Source of the DNA: Ruegeria intermedia
GTDB taxonomy: Bacteria; Pseudomonadota; Alphaproteobacteria; Rhodobacterales; Rhodobacteraceae
Direction: 5' to 3'
Assembly (NCBI RefSeq): GCF_900129345.1
Contig: NZ_FQVK01000003.1
Coordinates: forward strand, 62,001 to 126,000
Length of the DNA: 64,000 nucleotides
The notes beneath the pieces were generated by a model. The model had not been told where the DNA came from. It did no database searches and saw nothing but the letters and a program-made list of their open reading frames with translations. Shown piece after piece: positions 1 through 8,421 of the stretch (its first letter is position 1; each line of letters begins with the position of its first letter). Both the position numbers and the translations under genes were made by a program.

Positions 1-80
1 TGTCCTCCATCTGCGGCGGTCCCTTGAAAATCTAGTGGATCAAGGGGCTTGGCGCTAGGGGGAAGGTTCGCTTGCCGGCG

Positions 81-893
81 TCAACTGCGCGATTTCCGCC
101 CGACGGGCTTGCGATTGCGCTGGGGTCGTGCCGGGCGTTTGGGGGGCGAGGGCTTTTCCTCGGGGTCCAGCCCCAACTGATCGCGCAGAACCCGGCGGCG
201 GATTTCCTCGACCTCGCCGGGTTTGAGATTGCCCAGCTGGAATGGCCCGTAGGACACGCGCAACAGCCGGTTCACGGTAAAGCCGATGTCTTCGATCGCG
301 CGGCGGATTTCCCGGTTCTTGCCCTCGCGCAGTCCGATCGTCAGCCATGCATTCGCGCCTTGCTGGCGGTCCAGCGTCACGGTCATGGGCTGAAACTTTT
401 CGCCTTCGATCACAAGACCTTGGCGCAGGGGGGCGAAATCCTCGTCCTTGGGGCGGCCGTTGATCCGCACCCGGTATTTGCGCAGCCAGCCGGTCGAAGG
501 CAGTTCGAGCTTGCGTTTTATCGCTCCGTCATTGGTCAGCAGCAGCAGGCCCTCGGAATTCAGGTCCAGCCGGCCGACGCTCATGACGCGGGGCATGTCC
601 TCGGGCAGGTTGTCGAAGATCGTGGGGCGACCCTTTTCGTCGCGGTTCGTGGTCACAAGGCCGGTTGGCTTGTGATACAGCCACAGGCGCGCGGGTTCGG
701 GCTCGGCCACGGGCTTGCCGTCGACGGTGATCCTGTCGCCGGTCGTAACGTTCAGCGCCGGGCTTTCGATGGTCTTGCCGTTCACGGTCACGCGGCCCGC
801 TTCGATCATGCGTTCGGCCTCGCGGCGCGAGGCGATGCCGGCGCGGGCCAGCACTTTGGCGATCCGGTCGCCAGGAGGAGGGGTGTTGCTCAT
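81..893 (-). CDS. Pseudouridine synthase, RsuA/RluB/E/F family
   Basis: Isomerises a uridine in rRNA (family knowledge; the exact target is not readable here). The 270-residue protein has an N-terminal S4 RNA-binding domain (about residues 8-60, with RIAKVLARAGIASRREAE) followed by the catalytic domain. The catalytic aspartate is D110 in the motif GRLDLNSEG. The last ~30 residues are a Lys/Arg/Pro-rich tail typical of alphaproteobacterial members. I chose the ATG at 893 because the S4 domain begins directly after it; the frame is open further upstream but that part overlaps tadA in antisense. An ATG six codons upstream (911) is an alternative. It is divergent from tadA, another RNA-modification gene. 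Confidence 0.93.
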   Translation of the reverse strand: MSNTPPPGDRIAKVLARAGIASRREAERMIEAGRVTVNGKTIESPALNVTTGDRITVDGKPVAEPEPARLWLYHKPTGLVTTNRDEKGRPTIFDNLPEDMPRVMSVGRLDLNSEGLLLLTNDGAIKRKLELPSTGWLRKYRVRINGRPKDEDFAPLRQGLVIEGEKFQPMTVTLDRQQGANAWLTIGLREGKNREIRRAIEDIGFTVNRLLRVSYGPFQLGNLKPGEVEEIRRRVLRDQLGLDPEEKPSPPKRPARPQRNRKPVGRKSRS

Positions 894-954
894 GCCCTGC
901 GCATAGCGCATCGGCGCGGCTTGCGAAAGGTGGGTTTCTGGGGCAGTCAGGGGC

Positions 955-1425
955 ATGGTCTTCAGAACGCATATGGACAAGGCGCTGGAACAGGCGCGCG
1001 CGGCGGGTGATCGGGGCGAGGTTCCGGTGGGCGCGGTGATCGTGTCGCCCGATGGCCGGATCATCGCGGCAGACGGCAACCGTACGCGCGAGTTGCATGA
1101 CCCGACCGCGCATGCCGAGATCCTGGCCCTGCGCGCCGCCTGCCGGGTTGTCGGGTCCGAGCGGCTGACGGGGCATGACCTGTATGTTACGCTGGAGCCC
1201 TGTGCCATGTGCGCCGCGGCGCTGGCGGCGGCGCGGATCCGGCGGATCTACTATGGGGCCGCCGATCCGAAATCGGGCGGCGTGGCGCATGGGGCGCGGG
1301 TGTTCTCGCACCCTCAGGCGCATCACAGGCCGGAGGTCTATGACGGCATCGCGGCCGAGGACTGCGCCCGGTTGCTGCGCGACTTCTTTGCCGCGCAGCG
1401 CGGTGGCGGCGGGCCCAAAGGCTGA
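955..1425 (+). CDS. tadA: tRNA adenosine(34) deaminase TadA
   Basis: Zinc-dependent deaminase that converts A34 to inosine in the tRNA-Arg(ACG) anticodon. The 156-residue protein carries the cytidine/deoxycytidylate deaminase signatures: HAE at 53-55 (H53 zinc ligand, E55 proton shuttle) and PCAMC at 82-86 (C83 and C86 zinc ligands). Length matches the family. The start at 955 is the first ATG after the divergent pseudouridine synthase; the ATG at 973 (MDKALEQ) is an alternative. The C-terminal tail is Gly-rich and probably disordered. It ends 7 bases before the convergent M24 gene. Confidence 0.95.
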   Translation: MVFRTHMDKALEQARAAGDRGEVPVGAVIVSPDGRIIAADGNRTRELHDPTAHAEILALRAACRVVGSERLTGHDLYVTLEPCAMCAAALAAARIRRIYYGAADPKSGGVAHGARVFSHPQAHHRPEVYDGIAAEDCARLLRDFFAAQRGGGGPKG

Positions 1426-1432
1426 GGCGCGC

Positions 1433-2611
1433 TCAGGCCGGTTTCACGACCAGTTCGCGGGGTATGTCGGCCAAGGGTTGCCCGCCCGTCGGCGTGACCA
1501 CGAAGGTCTCGGTGATGGCCAGCCCCCAATCGGGGGTCCACAGGCCCGGCATCAGGTGAAAGGTCATGTTGTCCTGCAGAACGGTGCTGTCGCCGGGGCG
1601 CAGGCTCATGGTGCGCTCGCCCCAATCGGGGGGATAGCTCAGGCCCACCGGATAGCCGGTGCGATTGCCTTTGACATAGCCGGCCCGGGCAAAGCTGTCA
1701 TAGACGCAGGCGGCGATCTCTTCGCAGGTGGCGCCGGGGCGGGCGGCGGCCAGCGTGTCCTCGATCGCGGTGAGGATCGCGGTTTCCGCGCGCCGGATAT
1801 CGGCAGGCGGGTCACCCAGAAACAGGCTGCGGCTGGCCGGGCAGTGATAGCGGCGGTGGCAGCCCGAGATTTCGAAATAGGTCGCCTCGCCCGGTGTCAG
1901 CGGACGGTCGTTCCAGGTGATGTGCGAGGCCGAGGCCTCGGTCCCCGAGGGCGCGATGGGCGCGATCGCGGGATAGTCGCCCGCAAGTCCCGGCAGCCCG
2001 GCGATGCCCGCCGCCTGAACCTCGGCCACGAGCACGTTCTTGGGAACCCCGGCGCGGAACCCGTCGCGCAGCACCGCGTGCATATGCGCGGTCAACTGCC
2101 CGGCCTTGCGCATCAAGGCGATCTCGGCCTCGCTTTTGACCGCACGCTGCCAGTTCACCAACCCGGTCGCGTCGACCAGCGCATCGCGGCCGAACGCGGT
2201 CTCAAGGATCCGGTGGCTGGCGGCCGAGTAGTAATAATTGTCCATCTCGACACCCAGATGGGTCGTCCAGCCGTGGTCGCGCAGCAGCGATGCCAGCGAA
2301 TCGACCGGGTGATGGTCGGGGTGCTGCACATGTTCTTCGGGCCAGTCGAACAGGTTGTCCGGGTCCAGCCAGGTGGTCTGCGCCGCGCCGGGCTTGTCCT
2401 GCGTCCGGCCCCACCACAGAGGCGCGCCGTCGCGCGGGACGATCACCATCTGCGGGACGTAGAAGCTCCAGCCGTCATAGCCCGTCAGCCAGGCCATGTT
2501 CGACGGGTCCGCAACCAGCAGGGTTTCGACACCCCGCTGGGCCATCGCGGACCGGGTCTTGGCCAGCCGCGCCGCGTATTCTTCCGCCGAGAAGGCCAGC
2601 GCGGGCGTCAA
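1433..2611 (-). CDS. doeA: M24 family hydrolase, ectoine hydrolase (DoeA)-like
   Basis: A 392-residue creatinase/aminopeptidase-P-fold protein. Segments such as DPSNMAWLTGYDGWSFYVPQ, GVEMDNYYYSAA, LVNWQRAVKS and YPVGLSYPPDWGERTMSLRP match what I remember of DoeA/EutD, which opens the ectoine ring to N-acetyl-diaminobutyrate. That assignment is from memory of the family, not from a search. No ATG precedes the conserved N-terminus: the likely start is TTG at 2611, overlapping the upstream gene's TGA (TTGA) with a GGAG ribosome site 8 bases ahead. It is co-transcribed with the UPF0173 hydrolase. The usual partners (doeB deacetylase, eutABC, ectoine transporter) are absent from the window, so the substrate is open; a different M24 amide or imine hydrolase is possible. 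Confidence 0.82.
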   Translation of the reverse strand: MTPALAFSAEEYAARLAKTRSAMAQRGVETLLVADPSNMAWLTGYDGWSFYVPQMVIVPRDGAPLWWGRTQDKPGAAQTTWLDPDNLFDWPEEHVQHPDHHPVDSLASLLRDHGWTTHLGVEMDNYYYSAASHRILETAFGRDALVDATGLVNWQRAVKSEAEIALMRKAGQLTAHMHAVLRDGFRAGVPKNVLVAEVQAAGIAGLPGLAGDYPAIAPIAPSGTEASASHITWNDRPLTPGEATYFEISGCHRRYHCPASRSLFLGDPPADIRRAETAILTAIEDTLAAARPGATCEEIAACVYDSFARAGYVKGNRTGYPVGLSYPPDWGERTMSLRPGDSTVLQDNMTFHLMPGLWTPDWGLAITETFVVTPTGGQPLADIPRELVVKPA

Positions 2612-3300
2612 AGCCCGATCTCCTGCAGGACCTCGGGTTCGATTACGGAAACGCCCGGCAGCCCATCCGCCAAGTCCTTGGCCGATTGTTCCAGGATCGG
2701 GAAAGTCCGATAGTGGCAGGGGATCACCGTCTTGAAGTCGAAATACCGCCGGGCGGCATAGGCGGCGGCTTTCATGTCCATCGTGAAATAACCGCCCGCC
2801 GACAGGATGCCGATATCGGGTTTGTAGTAGTCGCCGATCCACTCCATGTCGGCCATGATCGTGGTGTCGCCCGAGACATAGACCGTGTGACCATCGGCCG
2901 ACAGGATGAAGCCCACCTCGGACCCGCCGGCGCGCGGGCCATCGGGTGTGGCGAAGGTCGAGCTGTGCGAGGCCGGCACCATGTCGACCTTGACCCCGTT
3001 CAGATCGACCCGGCCGCCCTTGTTGAAGCCGATGGTCTCGATCCCTTCGGCCTCGGCCCAATGCGCCATGACGTCGTATTGGCCCACGACGGGAATGTTC
3101 AGGCGTTTGGCCAGCGGCAGAACGTCGGCGACGTGGTCGAAATGCGCGTGGGTCAGCAGGATATGCGTGGCGCCTTGAACGGCGGCCTCGTGCTGATCCT
3201 CGGGCAGCATCGGGTTCCCGCTCAGCCAGGGGTCGATCAGCAGGACCTGCCCTGCCGTCTGAATGCGGAACCCGCTGTGACCCAACCAGGTGATTTTCAT
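2608..3300 (-). CDS. UPF0173 metal-dependent hydrolase (metallo-beta-lactamase fold)
   Basis: A 230-residue protein of the metallo-beta-lactamase superfamily, UPF0173/YtkL group. The metal-binding HAHFDH motif is at residues 51-56, with further ligands expected in VPASHSS and SGDTTIMADME. Family members are of unknown physiological substrate. It is the first gene of a two-gene unit with the ectoine-hydrolase-like M24 protein (4-base overlap), so both may act on the same compound; that is inference. It is divergent from the ceramidase gene, with 57 bases between the starts. Confidence 0.9.
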   Translation of the reverse strand: MKITWLGHSGFRIQTAGQVLLIDPWLSGNPMLPEDQHEAAVQGATHILLTHAHFDHVADVLPLAKRLNIPVVGQYDVMAHWAEAEGIETIGFNKGGRVDLNGVKVDMVPASHSSTFATPDGPRAGGSEVGFILSADGHTVYVSGDTTIMADMEWIGDYYKPDIGILSAGGYFTMDMKAAAYAARRYFDFKTVIPCHYRTFPILEQSAKDLADGLPGVSVIEPEVLQEIGL

Positions 3301-3357
3301 GACAGATCCTCCTGAAACCGGTTCAGGGTCAGCCTAGCATCGGCTATGTAAAAATCC

Positions 3358-4044
3358 ATGGACTGGATGCGCGAAATCGACGGCTATTGCGAGCGCCTGT
3401 CGCCGGCCTATTGGGCCGAACCCGTAAACGCCGTGACCAACGCGGCCTTTCTGCTGGCGGCATGGGTGATGTGGCGGCGGGTGCGGGGGCAGGGTCTGCC
3501 CTTGGCCAACCTGCTGGTCGCCATTTTGGCGGTGATCGGCATTGGCAGCTATCTGTTCCACACCCATGCGCGGGTCTGGGCCGCGCTGGCGGATACGACG
3601 CCGATCTTGCTGTTCATCCTGGTCTATATCTTCGCCGTGAACCGGGACATCTGGCGGCTGTCCACGCCGAAGGCGGCGGTGCTGACGGCCTTGTTCATCC
3701 CCTATGCGGCGCTGACCATTCCGCTGTTTCAACTGGTTCCCGGGCTGGGCGGGTCGGCCGCATATGCTCCGGTGCCGTTGCTGATCCTGATCCATGCGTA
3801 TCTTTTGCGCGCGCGCAGGCCGCAAGAGGCCCGGGGTCTGGCGATCGGGGCCGCGATCCTGATCGCGTCGATCGCCTTTCGCGCGCTCGATGCTCCGCTT
3901 TGCGCCCGCGTCCCGATGGGAACGCATTTCATGTGGCACCTCCTGAACGCCACCATGCTGGGCTGGATGATCGAGGTGTACCGCCGGGCCATGATGGATG
4001 CGGTCAGTCCGGCAGGCGTCGCGCCACGTAGAACCCATAGCTGA
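3358..4044 (+). CDS. Ceramidase domain membrane protein
   Basis: A 228-residue polytopic membrane protein (about seven hydrophobic segments) of the alkaline ceramidase/CREST superfamily, predicted to hydrolyse an amide bond in the inner membrane. Visible family signatures are CER with EPVNAVTN (residues 11-28), HTHARVW in the second third, and HFMWHLLNATMLG near the C-terminus; these His, Asp and Glu residues form the zinc site in the family. Its last 41 bases overlap the convergent methyltransferase gene. Roseobacters are not known for classical ceramides, so aminolipid N-acyl groups are possible substrates (inference). Confidence 0.88.
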   Translation: MDWMREIDGYCERLSPAYWAEPVNAVTNAAFLLAAWVMWRRVRGQGLPLANLLVAILAVIGIGSYLFHTHARVWAALADTTPILLFILVYIFAVNRDIWRLSTPKAAVLTALFIPYAALTIPLFQLVPGLGGSAAYAPVPLLILIHAYLLRARRPQEARGLAIGAAILIASIAFRALDAPLCARVPMGTHFMWHLLNATMLGWMIEVYRRAMMDAVSPAGVAPRRTHS

Positions 4045-4762
4045 CATAGTCGGAATAGGTTTCATACAAAGCGATCTCGGCCTGTTCGGCATCGACAATG
4101 GCTTTGGCTTGCTCGGAATGGCCATGTCGGTCGAGAAAGGCAGGGAAGCTGCGTTTCAGGGGGAGGTAGTAGTTCTCCATCCAGCAGTCGGTGCCCAGCG
4201 GGAAATAGCCGACAGGTTCATAGCCGGCGGTCTCGATCTGGCGGATCTTCCGGCCGGCGGTCGCAACTTCGGGATAGGCGGCATCCCAATGCCGTGTCAG
4301 CGGTTCGGGGCGTCGATCGGTCAGCCAGGTCAGTTCGGACACAGCCAGGACCCCGCCGGGTTTCAGGAACCGACGCCAAGCGGTCAGGCCGTTTTCGAAC
4401 CCCATGTTGTAGATCGCGCCTTCCGACCAGATTACGTCAAGGCTGGCATCGTCGAAGGGCAGGTCCTCCATCGATGCCTCAAGCGTCTGAACCCGGTCCG
4501 CCAGACCCAAGCCCTGCGCGCGTCTGTTCAGCTCGGCCAGAAACTCCGGCAGGAAATCCACTGCCGTCACCGATGCGCCCAGATGGCGCGCAAGGCAGAA
4601 GGCCGCGGCTCCGGTTCCGCAGCCGATGTCGGCGATCTTCAGCCCGGGATCGGCTTGCACGCCCGAAAGCTTCAGCGCCAGTTGCGTTGCCGCGTCGCTG
4701 CCGGGGCCTTGCCGGTCGTTGGGCAGGTGCAGGTCGATCAACAGCTGCATGTCATCGGTCAT
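4004..4762 (-). CDS. Class I SAM-dependent methyltransferase
   Basis: A 252-residue soluble protein with a Rossmann methyltransferase fold. Motif I is LKIADIGCGTG (41-51), followed by VTAVDFLPEF (motif II-like) and FLKPGGVLAVSEL (post-motif III). The C-terminal part (YFPLGTDCWMENYYLPLK) is typical of small-molecule methyltransferases, but I cannot name the acceptor. It lies 6 bases downstream of the DUF4202 gene, so the two are very probably one transcript. Its 3' end runs 41 bases into the convergent ceramidase gene. Confidence 0.85.
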   Translation of the reverse strand: MTDDMQLLIDLHLPNDRQGPGSDAATQLALKLSGVQADPGLKIADIGCGTGAAAFCLARHLGASVTAVDFLPEFLAELNRRAQGLGLADRVQTLEASMEDLPFDDASLDVIWSEGAIYNMGFENGLTAWRRFLKPGGVLAVSELTWLTDRRPEPLTRHWDAAYPEVATAGRKIRQIETAGYEPVGYFPLGTDCWMENYYLPLKRSFPAFLDRHGHSEQAKAIVDAEQAEIALYETYSDYVSYGFYVARRLPD

Positions 4763-4768
4763 TACGCG

Positions 4769-5332
4769 TCAATCCTTGAAGGCGCGGGCCAGGTCTTCCG
4801 GCAGGTCGAATTCGTCCAGAACGCGTCGGCGCGCCTCGGCCGACATCTTGCGGGCGGTCTTTTCGACGATGCGTTGAATTTTTTCGTCCGAGTGTTTCGC
4901 GGCGAAGGGCGCAAAATACCATTTCAGAAAGACAAAGCAGATCACGTCCTCCAGCGCCTGAACGTCGTCGTCGCGCTTGATGCCCTGCTTGCGCAACATA
5001 CGACAGGCGGCGTCGATCTCGGCCTGATCGTACCCGGCCTCGGACATCAGCTCGGCCACGACCTGCGCGTGATGCTCGGCCTGGGCCTTGCGCCAGGCCA
5101 GATAGCCCGCGCGCCCCTCGGGGTATTCCGAGCGGGCCAGCTTCCAGCGCTCGACATGCTGACCGCGGGCGGCGATCTGCAGCGGTTCCGAGGCGTCGGG
5201 GAACAGTCGATCCAACTCGGCGCTCATCCGTTCGCCATAAAGCAGCGCGGCGGGGCGACCGTCTTCCTGGGTGGGGTCGGCCGAATTTGCTGCGTCGATT
5301 GCGCTCAGAACCTTCTGCTTGCGCTCCGTCAT
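4769..5332 (-). CDS. DUF4202 domain-containing protein
   Basis: A 187-residue soluble, mainly alpha-helical protein of the DUF4202 family, whose function is unknown to me. It has conserved-looking stretches ARSEYPEGRAGYLAWRKAQ and HHAQVVAELM, and a helical C-terminus (DVICFVFLKWYF). I start it at the ATG at 5332, which follows GCAGGAGGTGCC, a good ribosome site. The frame is open further upstream, but there it enters a terminator-bearing stretch. It precedes the methyltransferase gene by 6 bases. Confidence 0.85.
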   Translation of the reverse strand: MTERKQKVLSAIDAANSADPTQEDGRPAALLYGERMSAELDRLFPDASEPLQIAARGQHVERWKLARSEYPEGRAGYLAWRKAQAEHHAQVVAELMSEAGYDQAEIDAACRMLRKQGIKRDDDVQALEDVICFVFLKWYFAPFAAKHSDEKIQRIVEKTARKMSAEARRRVLDEFDLPEDLARAFKD

Positions 5333-5426
5333 GGCACCTCCTGCGTTCGTCAAATGGGGTCGGGAAACCTGGTTGCGCCAGCCCGATACTGCGTGGTGCA
5401 TGTACGATAAGACATAGCGCCACAAC

Positions 5427-5460
5427 AAAAAAGCGCCGACCCGTTCAGGGCCGGCGGCGC
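5427..5460 (-). terminator. Rho-independent terminator of the small secreted-protein gene
   Basis: Read on the minus strand, a GC hairpin (GCGCCG arms, with the CCGGCCC side pairing partly with GGGTCGG) is followed by a run of six T (5432 down to 5427). It lies 75 bases past the stop of the 53-residue gene and ahead of DUF4202, and separates the two transcripts. Confidence 0.75.
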
Positions 5461-5480
5461 CACGAGGGCAGGTAGGGGAC

Positions 5481-5510
5481 CGGGCCGGAAAAAAGGGGGA
5501 AACCGGCCCG
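5481..5510 (-). other. Perfect 8-bp inverted repeat (hairpin)
   Basis: CGGGCCGG (5481-5488) and CCGGCCCG (5503-5510) form a perfect stem with a 14-base purine-rich loop, between the small-protein stop codon and its terminator. It may protect the short mRNA's 3' end or act as a first terminator. No function is proven. Confidence 0.6.
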
Positions 5511-5535
5511 ATCCAACAGGGAGGCAAGAAGGAAG

Positions 5536-5697
5536 TCAGTTTCGGGGCGAGGTTTTCTCCTGGCTCACCTGATCCGAAGGGTGCTGATCGGGAAAGGACA
5601 GCGTCGGGGTCAGGTCGCCCATCGGGACCCCCAGCGCAAAGGCCGGAGCCGCTGCGGTGGCAAGAACTACGGACAGTGCGATCATGGTCGATTTCAT
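5536..5697 (-). CDS. Small secreted protein (53 aa), unknown function
   Basis: A short gene encoding a protein that begins MKSTMIALSVVLATAAAPAF and has a clean Sec signal peptide with cleavage expected after AFA (residue 21). The mature part is only ~32 residues, polar, with ALGVPMGDLTPTLSFPD then a Gln/Lys/Ser-rich tail; it has no cysteine. The gene is well framed: ribosome site GGAGAAAG upstream of the ATG, a sigma70-like promoter, two operators, and a terminator downstream. I do not recognise the family. The reading frame, signal peptide and regulation together argue it is real despite its size. Confidence 0.75.
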   Translation of the reverse strand: MKSTMIALSVVLATAAAPAFALGVPMGDLTPTLSFPDQHPSDQVSQEKTSPRN

Positions 5698-5712
5698 CGG
5701 CTTTCTCCGAAC

Positions 5713-5785
5713 TGAACTGTTTGGTTCATACTATAAGGGGGCGCGGCGCGCGGACTTCAAGTCAAAAACTGAACGAACCGGTTCA
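5713..5785 (-). promoter_or_regulatory. Promoter with two TGAAC-N6-GTTCA operators
   Basis: Two 16-bp inverted repeats of identical form, TGAAC-N6-GTTCA, lie at 5713-5728 and 5770-5785 (57 bp centre to centre). Between them on the minus strand are a -35-like TTGAAG (5760-5755) and a -10-like TTATAG/TATAGT (5736-5730). The proximal operator covers the expected transcription start and the distal one sits just upstream of the -35. This is the layout of a repressed promoter; TetR-family proteins commonly use such palindromes (inference). No TetR gene other than betI is in the window. Confidence 0.65.
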
Positions 5786-5903
5786 CTTTTTTGCATGGCG
5801 GGTATTCCGAATCGGTCTGGCCCGGCCATTCCCGGGCGCAGGCGGTCTTGCGACTGCTGCACCAGAGGGGTAAATGCCCCTGTAACGCACACGAGGGTTT
5901 CCC

Positions 5904-6191
5904 ATGTCGATTGACCAAAGCACCGCCGCCAAGGTGGCCAAACTGGCCCGGATCAAGGTCGAGGATGACGCGCTGCCGGCGCTGGCCTCGGAGTTCAACA
6001 CGATCCTGGGGTTCATCGAACAGCTGAACGAAGTTGACGTCGAGGGAGTCGAGCCGATGGTCTCGGTGACACCGATGCGGCTCAAGCGCCGCGAGGACGT
6101 GGTGACCGACGGGAACATGCAGGACAAGATCCTGTCGAACGCCCCCGACGCGCGCGAGGGCTTTTTCGCGGTTCCCAAGGTGGTGGAGTAA
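5904..6191 (+). CDS. gatC: Asp/Glu-tRNA amidotransferase subunit GatC
   Basis: A 95-residue subunit of the GatCAB complex, which amidates misacylated Asp-tRNA(Asn) or Glu-tRNA(Gln) in the cytoplasm. It matches the family in length and pattern: an N-terminal helix with VAKLARIKVEDDALP, the FNTILGFIEQLNEVDVEGV core, and MRLKRREDVV before the extended tail. It is followed after 3 bases by gatA in one operon. gatB is not adjacent in this window, as is usual in related genomes. Confidence 0.96.
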   Translation: MSIDQSTAAKVAKLARIKVEDDALPALASEFNTILGFIEQLNEVDVEGVEPMVSVTPMRLKRREDVVTDGNMQDKILSNAPDAREGFFAVPKVVE

Positions 6192-6194
6192 GAC

Positions 6195-7682
6195 ATGAGC
6201 GATCTGAACAAACTGGGCCTGGCCGAGGCCCGCGACGCGCTGCGCAAGGGCGAAACCACCTCGGTCGAACTGACCGAGGCCTGCCTCAAGGCCATCGACG
6301 CGGCCGACGCGCTCAATGCCTTCGTCCACAAGACGCCCGAGATCGCGCTGGAACGCGCCAAGGCCGCCGATGAGCGCATCAAGGCCGGCGACGCGCCCGC
6401 CATGTGCGGTCTGCCCATCGGCATCAAGGACCTGTTCTGCACCAAGGGCGTGCCCAGCCAGGCGGCCAGCCGCATCCTGGAGGGCTTCAAGCCCGAATAC
6501 GAATCGACTGTCTCGCAGCAACTGGCCGATGCCGGCGCGGTGATGCTGGGCAAGCTGAACATGGACGAATTCGCGATGGGCTCGTCCAACGAAACCTCGG
6601 TCTATGGCAACGCGGTCAGCCCGTGGCGGCGCGGCAATGACGATGCGCAACTGACCCCCGGCGGTTCGTCGGGCGGGTCTGCGGCCGCCGTCGCGGCCGA
6701 TCTGTGCCTTGCGGCGACCGGCACCGATACCGGCGGCTCGATCCGCCAGCCTGCTGCCTTCACCGGCATCACCGGTATCAAGCCGACCTATGGCCGTTGC
6801 TCGCGCTGGGGCATCGTGGCCTTTGCGTCCTCGCTGGATCAGGCCGGGCCGATGACCAAGAACGTGCGCGACGCCGCCATCATGCTCGAGGCGATGTGCG
6901 GTCACGACCCCAAGGATTCGACCAGCGCCGACATTCCGGTGCCGAATTTCGAGGCGATGCTGACCGGCGACATCAAGGGCAAGAAGATCGGCATCCCCAA
7001 GGAATACCGGATGGACGGCATGCCCGCCGAGATCGAAAAGCTGTGGGCCGATGGCGCCGAGATGCTGCGTGATGCAGGGGCCGAGATCGTGGACATCTCG
7101 CTGCCGCACACCAAATACGCGCTGCCGGCCTATTACGTGATCGCGCCCGCTGAGGCGTCGTCGAACCTGGCGCGCTATGACGGCGTGCGCTATGGCCGCC
7201 GTGCGCAGCTGGCGCAGGGCGACGGCATCACCGAGATGTATGAAAAGACCCGTGCCGAGGGCTTTGGCCACGAGGTGCAGCGTCGGGTCATGGTCGGCAC
7301 CTATGTGCTGTCGGCCGGTTTCTACGACGCCTACTACAACCGCGCGCGCAAGGTGCGGACGCTGATCAAGAAAGACTTCGAGGACGTGTTCGCCGCGGGC
7401 GTCGATGCGATCCTGACGCCGGCCACGCCCTCGGCCGCCTTCGGCCTGGGCGAGATGACCGAGGCCGACCCGGTTCAGATGTATCTCAACGACGTCTTCA
7501 CCGTGACGGTCAACCTTGCCGGTCTGCCGGGCATCTCGGTGCCGGCGGGGCTGGACAAGCAGGGGCTGCCGCTGGGGCTGCAACTGATCGGCCGCCCGTG
7601 GGAAGAGGGCGACCTGCTGAACACCGCCTACGCGCTCGAAGCTGCCGCGGGGTTCGTGGCCAAGCCGGGGAAATGGTGGTAA
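6195..7682 (+). CDS. gatA: Asp/Glu-tRNA amidotransferase subunit GatA
   Basis: The 495-residue amidase-signature subunit that releases ammonia from glutamine for tRNA-dependent amide synthesis. The catalytic triad is visible: K78 in GIKDLF, S158 in [11 protein letters not shown], and the nucleophile S182 in [10 protein letters not shown]. Length is normal. It is co-transcribed with gatC. No anomalies seen. Confidence 0.97.
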   Translation: MSDLNKLGLAEARDALRKGETTSVELTEACLKAIDAADALNAFVHKTPEIALERAKAADERIKAGDAPAMCGLPIGIKDLFCTKGVPSQAASRILEGFKPEYESTVSQQLADAGAVMLGKLNMDEFAMGSSNETSVYGNAVSPWRRGNDDAQLTPGGSSGGSAAAVAADLCLAATGTDTGGSIRQPAAFTGITGIKPTYGRCSRWGIVAFASSLDQAGPMTKNVRDAAIMLEAMCGHDPKDSTSADIPVPNFEAMLTGDIKGKKIGIPKEYRMDGMPAEIEKLWADGAEMLRDAGAEIVDISLPHTKYALPAYYVIAPAEASSNLARYDGVRYGRRAQLAQGDGITEMYEKTRAEGFGHEVQRRVMVGTYVLSAGFYDAYYNRARKVRTLIKKDFEDVFAAGVDAILTPATPSAAFGLGEMTEADPVQMYLNDVFTVTVNLAGLPGISVPAGLDKQGLPLGLQLIGRPWEEGDLLNTAYALEAAAGFVAKPGKWW

Positions 7683-7722
7683 CGGTCGGTCGACCCGACC
7701 GCTGCAAGAACGGAGCAGTCCG

Positions 7723-8421
7723 ATGCGCAAGATGCTTGTGATCCCCGTGTGCGCCGTCGTCGCCGCTTGCGATACGGTGGCGCCGGTTCAGGGCACGGGG
7801 TTCAATACGCCGCAATACCAGGCCCAGCGCGAGGCGCAACTGGCGGGGCAGGGCGCTGTAGGCAATCCGCTGCTGCCGCCCCCAGCCATCTCGCAGGAGC
7901 CATGGTCGGCCGAGCCCTCCGCCGATGCCTATTCCACCGATGGCAGCGCCGCGGATATCGCGACTCAAACGGCCGCAGCGCTCGCCAGTACGTCCACCCA
8001 GGCACCGGCTCCGGCAACGGTGACGTCGAACGGCATTTCGCAAGAGCAGGATTTTGCCGCGGTCTCAAGCACCCGCAGCATTCAGGATGACGCCGCCCTG
8101 ATCCAGCGAAACCGTCAGACCTATGAGGTGGTCACCCCGACGGCGGTTCCTCAGCGCAGCGGGGACGACCAGCCCAATATCGTGCAATACGCGCTCTCCA
8201 CGACCAATCCGGTCGGGGCGCAACTCTATAGCCGGGCAGGGTTCAATCTGCAGGCCAAGGCACAGCGGAACTGCGCCAAATACCCATCGGCAGATCAGGC
8301 CCAGATCGATTTCCTGGCCAGCGGCGGGCCCCAACGTGACCGCAAGGGCCTGGACCCGGATGGCGACGGCTTTGCCTGCGGCTGGGACCCCAGCCCGTTC
8401 CGCAGTGTCGTCGGCAACTGA
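7723..8421 (+). CDS. Lipoprotein with C-terminal Excalibur-like Ca-binding module
   Basis: A 232-residue predicted outer-membrane or periplasmic lipoprotein. The signal peptide ends in the lipobox VAAC with C16 lipidated. Residues ~20-185 are Ala/Gln/Thr/Pro-rich and low complexity. The C-terminal ~45 residues (NCAKYPSADQAQIDFLASGG, then DPDGDGFACGWDP) resemble an Excalibur-type module: two cysteines around a DxDxDG calcium loop. Its stop lies inside the start of the amidase gene (17-base overlap), so the two are translationally linked and may both act at the cell wall. Confidence 0.85.
   Translation: MRKMLVIPVCAVVAACDTVAPVQGTGFNTPQYQAQREAQLAGQGAVGNPLLPPPAISQEPWSAEPSADAYSTDGSAADIATQTAAALASTSTQAPAPATVTSNGISQEQDFAAVSSTRSIQDDAALIQRNRQTYEVVTPTAVPQRSGDDQPNIVQYALSTTNPVGAQLYSRAGFNLQAKAQRNCAKYPSADQAQIDFLASGGPQRDRKGLDPDGDGFACGWDPSPFRSVVGN

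Noticed and set aside
1-80. Possible gene end at the left edge
   Set aside because: The first 80 bases contain no codon structure I can connect to a gene; they are most likely spacer.
1175-2713. Long plus-strand open frame (512 codons) opposite the M24 gene
   Set aside because: Antisense shadow of a high-GC gene; its translation is Arg/Gly/Gln-rich and carries no domain pattern.
5657-5914. 85-codon plus-strand frame at the gatC upstream region
   Set aside because: It overlaps the small secreted-protein promoter and the gatC start and shows no signal or domain.
5757-7730. 657-codon minus-strand frame over gatCA
   Set aside because: Antisense to two certain genes; composition is His/Arg/Gly-rich as for reverse reading of high-GC DNA.
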